Positions 47,110 to 58,124 of a stretch of 64,000 nt of DNA are shown piece after piece. The notes beneath the pieces were generated by a model. It was not told where the DNA came from. It was given only the letters and a program-made list of their open reading frames with translations, and did no database searches. Each line of letters opens with the position of its first letter. Positions within the stretch are counted from its first letter, which is position 1. The position numbers and the translations under genes are program-made. Source of the DNA: Abelmoschus esculentus (taxonomy: Eukaryota; Streptophyta; Magnoliopsida; Malvales; Malvaceae); contig JAUCBN010000023.1 of the NCBI GenBank assembly GCA_035048815.1, positions 2,611,501 through 2,675,500 on the forward strand, given 5' to 3'.

Positions 47110-48894
47110 ATGGCGACTGAAATGGCCCTCGTAAAGCCTATCTCCAAATTCAGTTCTAGCACTCCAGTCTTCAGCAACTTACGATATGGGAAGTTCACCA
47201 CCGTCAGAATGTCATCCACTTCGCAGCCAACAGCAAAGACTGCCAGCAAGAAAGCTGCCAAAACAGCAATCAAAGAGACCCTTTTGACGCCGAGGTTCTA
47301 CACCACCGACTTCGACGAGATGGAGACCCTTTTCAACACTGAAATCAACAGGAACCTCAACCAGGCCGAGTTCGAGGCACTGCTGCAAGAGTTCAAGACG
47401 GATTACAACCAGACCCACTTTGTGAGGAACAAGGAATTCAAGGAGGCTGCTGACAAGATCGATGGTCCTTTGAGACAGATCTTCGTTGAGTTCTTGGAGA
47501 GGTCGTGTACTGCTGAGTTCTCTGGTTTTCTACTCTACAAAGAACTCGGAAGGAGGCTCAAGGTATAAATATTCATTCACCCTCTTTTCTGGTCAATTGA
47601 ACACATTTTCTGTTGTAATATTTTGACTCAGTTACGGACATAACAGATACTATTAAGGATAGCAGACTTCTATTTGAGTCATAGCTAAAGATGTTTTCAT
47701 TTGTTTCACTAAATATGCAGAAAACCAATCCAGTTGTGGCTGAGATTTTCTCTCTTATGTCAAGGGATGAAGCCAGGCATGCCGGGTATGCCCACTTATA
47801 GTTTTTCTCTCTGTTTATGGACATTGTTGACAAATTAACTAAAAAAAATAAATTTACCATTGTATATTGACTACAGGTTTCTGAACAAGGGTTTGTCTGA
47901 TTTCAATTTGGCATTGGACCTTGGGTTCTTGACAAAGGCTAGGAAGTACACCTTTTTCAAGCCAAAGTTCATTTTCTATGCTACTTATTTGTCTGAGAAA
48001 ATTGGGTATTGGAGATACATTACTATCTACAGGCATCTCAAAGAAAATCCTGAGTACCAATGTTACCCTATTTTCAAGTATTTTGAGAACTGGTGCCAGG
48101 ATGAAAACCGTCATGGCGACTTCTTCTCTGCGTTGATGAAGGCACAGCCCCAATTCCTTAATGACTGGAAGGCCAAGCTCTGGTCCAGATTCTTCTGTCT
48201 CTCGGTAATCCATTTGTTTCTTTCATGATATCCTCACAATTATGTCATACTGCCAATGTGTTAACAGTTTTGTTCTGCAGGTGTATGTTACCATGTACCT
48301 CAATGATTGTCAACGTACTGCTTTCTATGAGGGAATTGGACTCAACACCAAAGAATTCGACATGCATGTTATCATCGAGGTCCGATTCCAGCTCCATTGT
48401 TGTTTTTATTAAATTTAAATCATTTCATCTCCATGTGCTCATGTCAATAAAATTTGTGCTCTTAATCTTGTTGAGCCCTGATACTGGGGATTATGCATCT
48501 TCTCATGCTTAGTACAAGCTAGTAGCTAGTAGATAAATGGTTGTGTAAGGCATTGGCATTCGAAATATGATGAAGCATTCATCCTTTGGCTCTTATTTAC
48601 TTGATCATCTTTGGAATTCCTTGCCTACAGACAAACCGCACGTCGGCCAGGATTTTCCCTGCTGTGCTGGATGTAGAGAATCCAGAGTTCAAGAGGAGGT
48701 TGGACAAAATGGTTGAGATCAACGAACAATTGGTTGCTGTTGGGGAGACTGAGGATATCCCTTTGGTGAAAAACTTGAAGAGGATTCCACTAATTGCAGC
48801 ATTGGCCTCAGAGATCTTGGCTACATATCTGATGCCTCCTATTGAGTCAGGGTCCGTTGATTTTGCTGAATTTGAACCACAGCTTGTGTACTAA
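47110..48894 (+). CDS. CHL27: Mg-protoporphyrin IX monomethyl ester (oxidative) cyclase subunit CHL27/CRD1
   Basis: Five exons (47110-47562, 47721-47785, 47877-48204, 48281-48379, 48631-48894) join in frame to 402 residues. The enzyme closes the fifth ring of chlorophyll, giving divinyl protochlorophyllide, and works at plastid membranes. The first 40-50 residues are Ser/Thr/Lys-rich and look like a chloroplast transit peptide. The diiron ligands of the AcsF/CHL27 family are present: Glu136 in AEFSGF, Glu168/His171 in DEARH, and Glu249/His252 in DENRH. Other family words are GFLNKGLSDFN, YWRYITIYRHL and DFAEFEPQLVY at the end. Length is close to the roughly 405-410 of other plant CHL27 proteins. 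It converges on the DHHC gene; in Arabidopsis CHL27 and a DHHC gene are also neighbours (At3g56940/At3g56930 from memory). Confidence 0.97.
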
Positions 48895-49986
48895 ATTTTT
48901 ATTTTTGTAAGAGTTCCATGCTCCTTGCAAATTCTTAACCATATCTTGTACTTGTAGAACTCTCATTCTAGTAGCCATATTTCTGCTCCATATAAAGACA
49001 ATCTTTCTCACTAGATCCGCAGATTTTTTCTTCCTCAATGACTGTGATTAGACCTTGTTGGAATAAAACGTCTAACTCTTCGCCTTTGTACATGTCAAAA
49101 TGATCGGATCAATCGAACAACTCTGTTGAAAAACTTGTATTCTACATTATTCTCTTTACCGATATAGAGGAAGAGCTTGATGCCCCATCTAACTCGTCTT
49201 TTGTCATGACAAAGAATAATATTCAACAACACAAATCGGATAATGTGAACAATGCAACAGGTAAGTTCCCTAGGAAAAAGAGATGGATCACTTGACTCAT
49301 TTATATATCAAGTTTTTTTAGCCAAAACTTCCTTAGATATGTATTATCACAGTACCACATTTCATTAGATATATAGAGTGTTTAAAGTATACAAATGGTC
49401 TACTTCCTAATCATGCTTTTATTGGTGCCTCCACCTTAAATTAGTGGATTTATAATTTAGGGTTTAGGGTTTAAGTTTATTATTATGATTAAGGTTTAAG
49501 GAATTAGGGGTTTGATGTATTTTTTAAGGTATAGCCTTTAGAGTTTAGAATTTAACTTTTTAAGATTTTTTAATAGAAGGGTACGATTATGAGGCAAAAG
49601 AATTTTTAAAGTTTATTTTAGAATCTAATTCAAAAGTTACGTGCAAATAAAAAATATCACCTACAAATGATGATTTGGGAGAGATACCAATTGTAGGTGA
49701 AATTTTCTGTTTCTATCTTTATTTTTTAAAAATTTATAAGAATAACTTCACGTAGGTAACATCATGTCATAAGTACTATAAAAATTGACCCAAAACTAAA
49801 TCGTTTAATGTCCGTAATAAATTCATTTAATTGGAATGACAATATGTGTAAGCATGATTTTAACTGGTCGAGTTTGAACCTATAAATTTAAATTCTTAAC
49901 TATAATCGAACACAAACTCAAAAATAAATGAACACAGACAAAAGTGGATTCATTTTTACTGCCTAAAGCGTTTGTCATCGTAATAA
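48895..49986. other. Convergent spacer with a telomere-like MITE
   Basis: CHL27 3' flank to about 49060, then a telomere-like MITE at 49393-49615 and AT-rich DNA up to the DHHC stop. No gene. Confidence 0.6.
49393..49615 (+). mobile_element. telomere-like MITE, eroded copy
   Basis: TGGTCTACTTCCTAATCATGC and GGTGCCTCCACC open it, AATTTAGGGTTTAGGG follows, and ATTATGAGGCAAAAG closes it, in the family order. Confidence 0.55.
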
Positions 49987-52557
49987 TCAAACTATGTCAA
50001 ATTTAGTTGTATCATTACTGTCAAAACCATCAATGTCGATCTTCTGCAAAAGCCTGGGAACCCCCATTTCTACATCAGGATTGTCCCGACTGACCGAAAG
50101 GCCGTCGTCATCTTCCGATATCCATGCCCGGAAATTGACCAACGAAGGTGGGATCCTGGACAGGAACACTTGCCTGAAGTTGCTTAATATGCCTTTGTTG
50201 AAAGGATTCGCCTTCTTATCGTACCGGTACCGGAAGCTCTCGTAGGTTGTCTAAAAATTATAGGTGCAAAACATATTGAATGAAAGAAGATTAACATCAA
50301 CAAAAAAACTGGTTATTGGGAATTAAAATGATCACCTGGTTGGTGGAAATGAGGTAGAAATGGAAAACTGTGAGGCCGCCGACGAACCAGACGACGATGA
50401 AGCAATAGAGAATGAGAATGACTGATAGAACGTCCCGAGACACGGCAGTCCAGAAGCTGCAATCTTGTCGGAGAATGTTCATCCAAGAGCACGTGAACAC
50501 GTATATGCATAGGGTAGTGGAAGATGATATGAAACAAAAGAAGAACAAGTAGTTGCGCTGCATTTGTTGATCCACAGCCAAAGTGTTTTCCATTTAAAAC
50601 CCACAATGACAGAAAAAATGGAAATGATTAATTAAAATTTGATGACAAACTACTCAATTTTTATAATTTTTGTTATTTAAAAACTAAATTTAACGCTTAA
50701 CGGTACTAGTTATCTAGCCTCGGTGGTTAATTAACAGAACGATTATTGTTCTTAGTGGTTAAATTTAACATTGAGCTATTATTATTATTTTAAATTAATT
50801 GCTAAATTTTTAAACGTAACGATTTTATTCTTAAATTATGACTCATTTTAAATTGGTCTTAAACTTTTCAATGTTTTAGTTTTATCCCTAAACTATGATC
50901 CTTATTTTAAATTGATCCTTAAACTTTTAAAAATTTAATTTTTTATTAAATTATTATTTATGTCACATCATATTATTTTACAATAAACATCAATGTATAC
51001 ATGACAATTAACTATTTTTTATAACAACTTACATGGGCTATAGTTATCGTATGTTGATAATTTGATAGTGAAATCGAAACCTTCAAAAGTTTGAGGACTA
51101 ATTTAAAATGATAATCATTGTTCGAGGATGAAATTAAAACCTTTAAAAGTTAAGGATTAATTTAGAATGAGACTCACAATTTAAGAATGTTTGACAATCA
51201 ACTTCTAAATTTAATAGTAATGCTTTAATAAGAGTCAAATCCGAACTTTAACATTTTAAAAGAGTCAAATTACTGCATGTAACATATAAAGTAAATGAGA
51301 TAATATCCAGTTATATGGTATAAATTTTATTTAGTTTTTCATTAATTCATGGCTAGTGGACGAGTGAGACTAACAGTATAAAATACGAAGATTATTACTT
51401 TAAAAAATTAAAAAAAATCTAAATATTTATTATCATTATTTAACGATCTAAAATTAATAATTTAAAACTAAATGATTTTTAATTCGAATGTTTTAAATGA
51501 TTAAATTTATTTAAAAGAAACTTACTTCTCCAATGCATTGACCCACCCAAGGGCAATGGTGGTCAAACCTCTGGACACAATTGTTGCAAATGGAGCAATG
51601 AGAAGCGCGAGGCGTTCGATACAACAAGCAGGTTTCACAAAACTTGACCTGAACCATTTCACCCGTCAGCAACTTAACTTCCTTAAACCTGGGAACTCGA
51701 AGGCTGTTGGGCTTTCCGTTCGTCCAATCAAAAGACATCCTCTTGCTCACGTCATCATCCGCCGGACACGCTTCCGGCGGTTTTGAGTTTCTGGGTATTA
51801 TCCCAGGATCTCCAAAGCTTGTTAGAAACAGAAACCCTAAATCCTGCAAAACGCAGTTCTTACAATTCACTTGACAAACAAGGTTGTAATCACAGCTGAA
51901 ACCAGAGATTTAAACTATTGCAGGCATAACGAATGTTATTACGACATCGATAACAGATTCAGAGAATGCCAGATAATAAACAGAACATATTCTTTTTACC
52001 AACCAAAACAGTGAGTACGACGCCCCCAAGCAAGATCTGATGGTTAAAAATCGTATCTTGGGGCTTCATATGCAACCCCATCTTTATGCAGAAGGCAATG
52101 GCTGGGCATCCGATCAAAAACGACGTTAAGAACAGTGATGAAGCGTCGGGACCAAGTATCAGCCTCCCACCACAACAAAACTTCTGGCAAATTCAACAAT
52201 GCATGTCAATGTATGGACGGAATCAAAGTTTAGAGCAAAACATAAATATTCAGAAGTAGGGGATAAATTCATAAAAATCAATTTTTTAAAAAAATTAAAT
52301 AAAGGGACAAAAATATAAAAAAATTTCCGGGATGGGGCGATTGGTCCCACCCCATCCCATGTGGTTTCATCATTGGTGATGAATCTTGGATGCCAAGAAA
52401 AGCATGAAAACTAGGAGGAAAAAAAAAAAGAAAGAAACTTTACATTATTTCCTTTCCAAACTTGATAAATCCTCTTGGGATTTGCTTGTCGTGTCTTAAA
52501 GGAGGACGAATCATGTATTTGGCTTCTGCTCTTTCTCATGCTTTCCCTGGTTTGCAT
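49987..52557 (-). CDS. DHHC-type protein S-acyltransferase (palmitoyltransferase)
   Basis: Five exons (52557-52444, 52183-52004, 51843-51526, 50557-50336, 50250-49987) join in frame to 365 residues. Protein S-acyltransferases attach palmitate to cysteines of membrane-associated proteins. Domain order fits: RIYQVWKGNN and GGRLILGPD, two N-terminal membrane spans (about residues 55-110), DPGIIPRNSKPPE, the Cys-rich domain (about 166-204) with the catalytic DHHC at 192-195 (RFDHHCPWVGQCIG), two further membrane spans (about 212-278), and the C-terminal TTYESFRYRYDKKANPFNKG. The start at 52557 is the first ATG after an in-frame stop; a few codons of homology-free leader precede RIYQVWKG. The tail is shorter than in many family members. 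It is related to the At3g56930/At2g40990 branch. Intron 1 and intron 3 carry MITE-like DNA. Confidence 0.94.
50800..51210. mobile_element. Foldback MITE in intron 3 of the DHHC gene
   Basis: TTATTCTTAAATTATGA and TTTTAAATTGGTCTTAAAC on the left are mirrored on the right by TCACAATTTAAGAATG and GAGGACTAATTTAAAATG. The inverted arms are about 150 bases each, with no ORF. Confidence 0.65.
52240..52360 (-). mobile_element. hAT-like MITE fragment in DHHC intron 1
   Basis: AATAAAGGGACAAAAATATA then GGGGCGATTGGTCCCACCCC follows the right half of the element at 60827-61000 (GGACAAAAATA, GGGGTTTGCCCCACCC). The terminal repeats are lost. Confidence 0.5.
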
Positions 52558-53080
52558 GACCTGATGATGAATGGTAGACAGGAGAGCCTTAATCCTAGAA
52601 ACCAAACATAACCAAAATAGGTTTCATTGTTTTGCTCTTTAGGGTTTGTTTTTCTTCTTTCTGCAACTTCCCCTTATCAAAGTTGTTGGTTTACCAGATC
52701 GATCACCACGACGACTCTTTTTCCTAACAAACGTGTTGATGGGTCTTCATTTGTTCTAATTTCAACCGAGCACAAAACGAATTGCTTTTTATGTTCTAAT
52801 TCTATCATGTTTGAGCATCCACAGAACATCTTTTTGTTTCATTTCATATAACATAACATGTTCTGGTGTTGTCCACCGTACAAGATGAGGCATATATCAC
52901 AAACAAATAACTCATTACTAATTATTAGTAGTTTTTTTCGGGGTGAAGTATGATCATCACTTTAAAACAAAAAAGTTTAATTATCATCTAAGCATCAATG
53001 TTAATTATTACATTTTTATGAGGAACAAAAATCATGTGTTTCCTTTTATGTCTTAATATTAAAAACTAAATTTTACATCC

Positions 53081-53301
53081 TAGAGAAATTATATCATAAA
53101 CCCTTTCTATCACATTATCTTTGGTCCCAACCAACTAAAATTCATTTATCTCATATTTTTTGAAGATGAATCATCACCTCTTTCTTATTTGTAACGGCTG
53201 AGTGGTGACTATCAGATAGTTACTTAAAGATGAACGAACCTAATTACATAGACCACAGATAACGTGGTAGAAATTAAGGGTTCATGATATAATCTCTTCT
53301 A
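53081..53301. mobile_element. Family-B MITE, copy 1
   Basis: TAGAGAAATTATATCATAAA at the left mirrors TTCATGATATAATCTCTTCTA at the right, about 220 bases, with the inner words GATGAATCATCA and AACGTGGTAGAAATT. Confidence 0.65.
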
Positions 53302-53420
53302 CATCCGAACTTTAAAATTTAAATCCTAAACCTTAAATCATAATCCCTAAAAGTAAAATCTACACTTTAAACCTTAAACATAACCTTAAAACATACTTCT
53401 AAATTCTAAACCCAATTTTT
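53300..53420 (-). mobile_element. telomere-like MITE, degenerate copy
   Basis: AATCCTAAACCTTAAATCAT, AATCCCTAAAAGTA and TTAAACCTTAAACATAACC follow the family interior in reverse; the ends are gone. Confidence 0.4.
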
Positions 53421-54111
53421 AGTGTTAGATATAGAGAACAAAATCAAAGGAAAAGATGATTTCTATTTTTTCGAGGGTATTATAATAAAAGTAAAATATG
53501 GTATCTTGAGGATAAAGGTGTATTCGAAAATGATACCTAAATCATAAAAATTACCTCTAAATTTTATATCTTAAATTCATTCTTTTATGTTTGGGTATGA
53601 AAAATAACACCAAAAAAGGATAAATAATTTTTATTCTTTATGCGAAAGTTTATGAAAGAAGTAAAATATAGTAAAGAAGTAAAAAGGGATAAACATTCAT
53701 TCTATCTTACTATATTGTTATCCCTAACAACGAAGTGACATAAACGAGTTAAAAATAAAGTTTAAAGTTGTATTTGAACATTTTAAAAGTTTTGTGACAA
53801 AGATAAATCAATAACTATAATTTAGTGACATCTAGTGTAGTCTTCCTAATCTAATATTATATAAATTATCATTGACGTTTCTTCTTATCTCTATTTTAAT
53901 TATTAAAATTTTAAAATTTTCAGATTATTCATTAAATTTTATGCATCATATCTTTTATCATTTCTCCCATAATTTTGTGACGCCATTACGACATAACTTA
54001 TTTTAATGTTTTTTCAGACAGGTAAGAACAATAGACCATTATAGAAATCTTTGTATCAAAAAAGTTATGCTTGTCTTTACATATGAAGTAGACCACTACA
54101 ATATTAAACTA

Positions 54112-54312
54112 TATTGGTGGAGAAGTTATTATATAATCACGTTTATCACGTGGTTCAAATAATTTAATCAATTCATCTCAAAATATCTACTTAATAATTA
54201 TTTATTCTTTAATTATATGTAAGAAAGAGATAATGATTCATCTTAAAAACAAATGAGACAGGCGGATTTGATTGATTAAGATCACAGATATATAACAAAC
54301 ATAATTCATCTA
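54112..54312. mobile_element. Family-B MITE, diverged copy
   Basis: GGAGAAGTTATTATATAATC at the left, TTTATCACGTGGTTC and GATAATGATTCATCTTAAAA inside, as in the copies at 53081 and 55838. The right terminal repeat is poor. Confidence 0.4.
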
Positions 54313-54604
54313 ATAAATTTTCGTATCGATGATATGACGAAACTAAACCTATTGTTACACACCAAACCGAACCACAAATTGAACCCCCAAACATAACTAT
54401 TTATATCCCAAACTGAATCCAATCTGGTCCAAGCAGAGCACAGGCAGCCGGACAAGCAAAGTAAACACACTTTTGGGCTTTCTTTTGGTAATTAGATCTT
54501 GTTTGGAAGCTCACTTGGGTAATAATTTCTTAACCCATGCCCCATTTTATATTACACACGTTTTCATGACATAATATACCATATCACTCGCTTTTAAATT
54601 ATTT

Positions 54605-54715
54605 ATTGAATTCAAGTGGTAAATAGTTTGGTTCCGTTTAAGCAAGTCTTAGGTTTAAGACATTGCGTATATAGAAAATTCTTGCTAGGAGACTCACCCA
54701 TCAAAATTAGATGTG
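54605..54715 (+). mobile_element. possible SINE
   Basis: TTCAAGTGGTAAATAGTTTGG (A-box-like) is followed by CTTAGGTTTAAGACATTG (B-box-like) and TATAGAAAATTCTTGCTAGG, wording typical of plant tRNA-derived SINEs. Confidence 0.45.
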
Positions 54716-55024
54716 CGACACAGGTCGGTTCGGATTATTCACTAGATCATATTGAAATAAAAAAATTAAATTAACTGAGTTGATAAATCATATTAATAAT
54801 TTAATATAATTTAAATTTTTAAGTAAATTAATTTAATAAAATTCGAGATAAATTATTTAAATTTAAATATAAATATTTATAAAATAAAGTTAACCATGAA
54901 TTATAGTCGTTGACATGAAAATCACATCTCTCTCCTTTACTATGCTTTTCTAAGCTCTGCAAATACAGATTTTGAAGGAATTTATTAAATGGGTATTAAA
55001 TTCATCCTTTTATTTGTAAGGCTT

Positions 55025-55765
55025 ACAGGAAAATAGGTTCTTAAATCATTTTTTTTAGATAAGCCTTTAATGTTTATTTTCTAGATGAAATAAGTATTTA
55101 AAATTTTATTATGTTTTTGTTTTAAAGTAATATGGATAAAAAAATTATCACCCAATCAAATTTGAAACAAGTCTTTTCTTTAGAAAAGTTTTTAAAAATA
55201 AAACATAAAAAATATTTTTTAAAAATAAAATAAAATTCTAAATTTTTTAAAAATGATTAAATACTTAAAATCCTAAAATTTATGTTACTGTCGTCGTCAA
55301 TAACCTTGTAAAACTTTAGCACCACCAACACTGAAAGATATCATCTATTTCTCTCAACTACGATTAATAATTGACGATATATATGTCTGATGAACATAAA
55401 TGATAAAAGCTTTTAATATTTTTTGTTTAACGTCAGACTGACACACCTTCTATCAATTAACAACGATCAACAGTTAAAAAAATTAATAGTAGCCTTCGAC
55501 GACATTAATGATGAGCTTTGATGATAATGTCAACGATTTTTGAACAAATTAAGATATTGTTTAATTCATTTTTCTTTACGATTTGTTTTAAAAAAATAAA
55601 AATAAAAGCTATGTGTAAAGTTATTATCGGGTGATAAATTTTTTTGATAAATTTATTTTAAAACAAACTAAAAAATATTCACTTTAATCAAAAATATTAA
55701 ACACATATTCAAAAAATATATATTTTAAATATTTATTTTAAAAAACCTATTTTTAAATATCTAAC
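55025..55765. mobile_element. Foldback element
   Basis: AAATAGGTTCTTAAATC and AAAAAAATTATCACCCAA on the left are mirrored by TTATCGGGTGATAAATTTTT and AACCTATTTTTAAAT on the right, arms about 130 bases, loop about 480 bases. No ORF. Confidence 0.6.
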
Positions 55766-55837
55766 TGAATAAAATCAGAAGATATTTTTTTTTAATTTTA
55801 AGGGATAGAATGACAAGACTTTTGATTTGGGTGGACG

Positions 55838-56022
55838 GGGAGAAATTATATTATAAATCATTTCCATCACGTTGTTTGTGATCTCAATTAATCAAATTCA
55901 TTTATTTTATATGTTTTTTAAGATAAATCATCATTTTTTTAATAAACGAATAATTATTAAACAGTTATTAAAAAGTAAATGAATATAATTACATAAACCA
56001 CGAATAATATAATAGAAAGGTC
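55838..56022. mobile_element. Family-B MITE, copy 2
   Basis: GGGGAGAAATTATATTATAA at the left mirrors the eroded AATAATATAATAGAAAGG at the right; the inner TCATTTCCATCACGTTG and AAGATAAATCATCA match the other copies. Confidence 0.55.
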
Positions 56023-56284
56023 CGACCTTTATTAATTATTTGATTTTGACCCATGATGAAACATTATGCGTGGAATAAGGCAACATGTTTAGGGTAATAT
56101 GCGGGTATCCTATGATGTATAGGACACAGGAAACCAGTTATACTAATACAAAATTACCTGTATTTCACATATTTTTATAAGTATTATAAAAATAATAATT
56201 TAATATTTTTTAATCAATTACGATAATTAAACACTAAATTTTATATTTTATTCGGTATATCAAATTTTAAGTTATTATTAGTTG

Positions 56285-56500
56285 ACATGGCATGGAGTAG
56301 AAATTTCCAAAAATTAAATTTTAAACTCTAACCCTTACTTTTTATATCTTAAATTCTAAAACCTACACCTTGAAAAATATATCTTATACCTAATTTTTTA
56401 AACCCTAACCATAAGCCATAACCTTAAACCCGGTTTAATTGTTTAGTTCCTCTGGCTTTTAAAAGTAAATAAATGGAAAAATTGTTTTTTTTTACCCTTC
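56285..56500 (-). mobile_element. telomere-like MITE, reversed copy
   Basis: CTAACCCTTACTTTTTATATC, AACCTACACCTTGAAAAATA and AAACCCTAACCATAAG keep the family order in reverse. Confidence 0.55.
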
Positions 56501-56519
56501 AATGCTTCGTCTGACACTC

Positions 56520-57300
56520 ACTTAACTCCAACTCCCAGTTTCAACTGTGGACTCATACAGACACAATAAATACGCTCTTCTATAAAGTTTTCAACTACTC
56601 TCTCCAAATATTACAGTCTCTTTTCGCCTTGTTCCTCTCTTTTTTGCACGTTTCTTAACGTACACCATGGAAGCAAAGAGGTAGATTAATCAATGACTTT
56701 TACTATTTATTCTAGGACAAGAAAATAAGATGATACTTTGCTCAAGAAAAACAATCCCAAAGGGCAAAAGGAATGAGAGATTTGATAGAAGAGACGTGCC
56801 ATATTCTCTGTATTTTCTATGTCTTTTTGAACATCAAAGACTCTTCATTAAAACCAGAACAGAAGAGGAACCAGTTTTGTGTAATGTCTGTCAGTTGGTC
56901 ATCGTTGGAGTCAGTGCTTTCCATTTAAAATAAGATAAAACAAAGTTCTACTGTCTGGCGCCTGACCACTCGTGGAGAATAGTAATCACTCAGTCTGTAG
57001 TCTGTACAATTGCAGACTAAACAATTAACGATTAGACAAGGAGTGAGACTGGGGTTCTTGACTCGTGTCGACCAGTGAGAGTTGGGACAGTTTAATTTGG
57101 TTTCGTACGGTTTTTTAGCTGTTTTAGGGTAAAATGAGCTCTCTCTTTCTCTCTTTTTCTTACCTCTGAGTTTGCAGGTTTATAGCTGCTTTGCGTAGCA
57201 GGCTGAAAGGTCAGGGTCATATGTCTACGTCAGTTCCACTTTCACATGCAACTCTTGTCTTGTCAAATCATTTGGAATTATCATCATTACCAAAACCAAT
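56520..57300 (+). other. Less AT-rich stretch with a possible orphan first exon
   Basis: TATAAAGTTTTC (about 56580) is followed by pyrimidine-rich leader-like DNA and ACCATGGAAGC at 56666. Five codons on, AAGAG|GTAGAT could be a splice donor; a good acceptor TTTGCAG precedes GTTTATAGCTG at about 57178. Joined, this gives an open frame of about 60 codons starting MEAKRF that runs into the MITE at 57306. I do not recognise the peptide. A 67-codon ORF at 56730-56933 would be intronic. This could be the relic of a gene broken by the MITE, or chance. Confidence 0.2.
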
Positions 57301-57305
57301 TAATC

Positions 57306-57516
57306 TAGGGATGAGAAAATTATATAATGGGTCACTTTCATCGCGTGTCTATAAGACCAATCACTAAAAATTATCAATTTCAGCAATTTTGTCGTGTTAT
57401 ATTTTTTTCAAGTGAATCTTTATTTGAAAAATTAAAAATTATTGAGGTGGGTACTTTTTATTAGTTGGTTCCATGGATAACGTGGTGAGACTGACCCATG
57501 ATATAATTTCTCCTAG
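57306..57516. mobile_element. Family-B MITE, best copy
   Basis: GATGAGAAAATTATATAATG and GGTCACTTTCATCGCG at the left mirror TGACCCATGATATAATTTCTC at the right. About 210 bases, AT-rich, non-coding. Confidence 0.7.
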
Positions 57517-57580
57517 AGATGACCATTTATCCGAAGGAAAAATTTGAAAAAAAAGTTTGAATTCGGATATGAGTTTTAAT

Positions 57581-58124
57581 TAGGGGTGTGCATTCGACTA
57601 ATTCAATTGGTGGTCAAATCGAATTAACCAAAACAGAATTAATCGAAATTTTTAAAATCTTATCCGTTAATCGAATCAAATTTTCTTTAATCAAATTAAT
57701 CGAATCAAAATTATTTTATTTAATTAGCCTAATTAACCGAAATTTATTATAAATTTTAATTAAATTATATAATAGGTCACTAAATTAAGTTAAAATATTT
57801 TTTTAATCACTAAATTTTTATTTTATACTAATTTAATACAAAATTTAATGATCATTTTATAATATAAAAAATTTAATAAACATTTTATAATTTTTTAAAA
57901 TTTAAATGACTAAAAATAAATATATATAATATATATAATATTTAGTATATATAATTTTGGTTAATTCGGTTAATTAACTGATTTTGAATCGAATTAACCG
58001 ATAACTGAATTATATAAAAAAATAATCGTTAACTGAATTTATCAGAAATTGACCGACCCAATTAACTGAAATAATTTTGATTTGGTCGGTTAATTCGGTT
58101 AACCGAACCGAATGCACACCCCTA
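57581..58124. mobile_element. hAT-like MITE
   Basis: TAGGGGTGTGCATTCG at 57581 is mirrored exactly by CGAATGCACACCCCTA ending at 58124. The 8 bases outside (GTTTTAAT and ATTTTAAT) match at 7 of 8 positions, the target size of hAT elements. The 544-base interior repeats GGTTAATTCGGTTAAT-type words and codes for nothing. Confidence 0.85.

Larger units (their letters stand above)
52558..56519. other. Gene-free DNA rich in small inverted-repeat elements
   Basis: Only repeats were found: family-B MITEs at 53081-53301, 54112-54312 and 55838-56022, a degenerate telomere-like segment at 53300-53420, a possible SINE near 54605-54715, a foldback at 55025-55765 and a reversed telomere-like MITE at 56285-56500. 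No ORF is convincing. Confidence 0.6.

Noticed and set aside
52411..52605. Longer N-terminus of the DHHC protein beginning near 52605
   Set aside because: It would need a non-ATG start; the first in-frame ATG after a stop is at 52557 and agrees with the family's short N-terminus.
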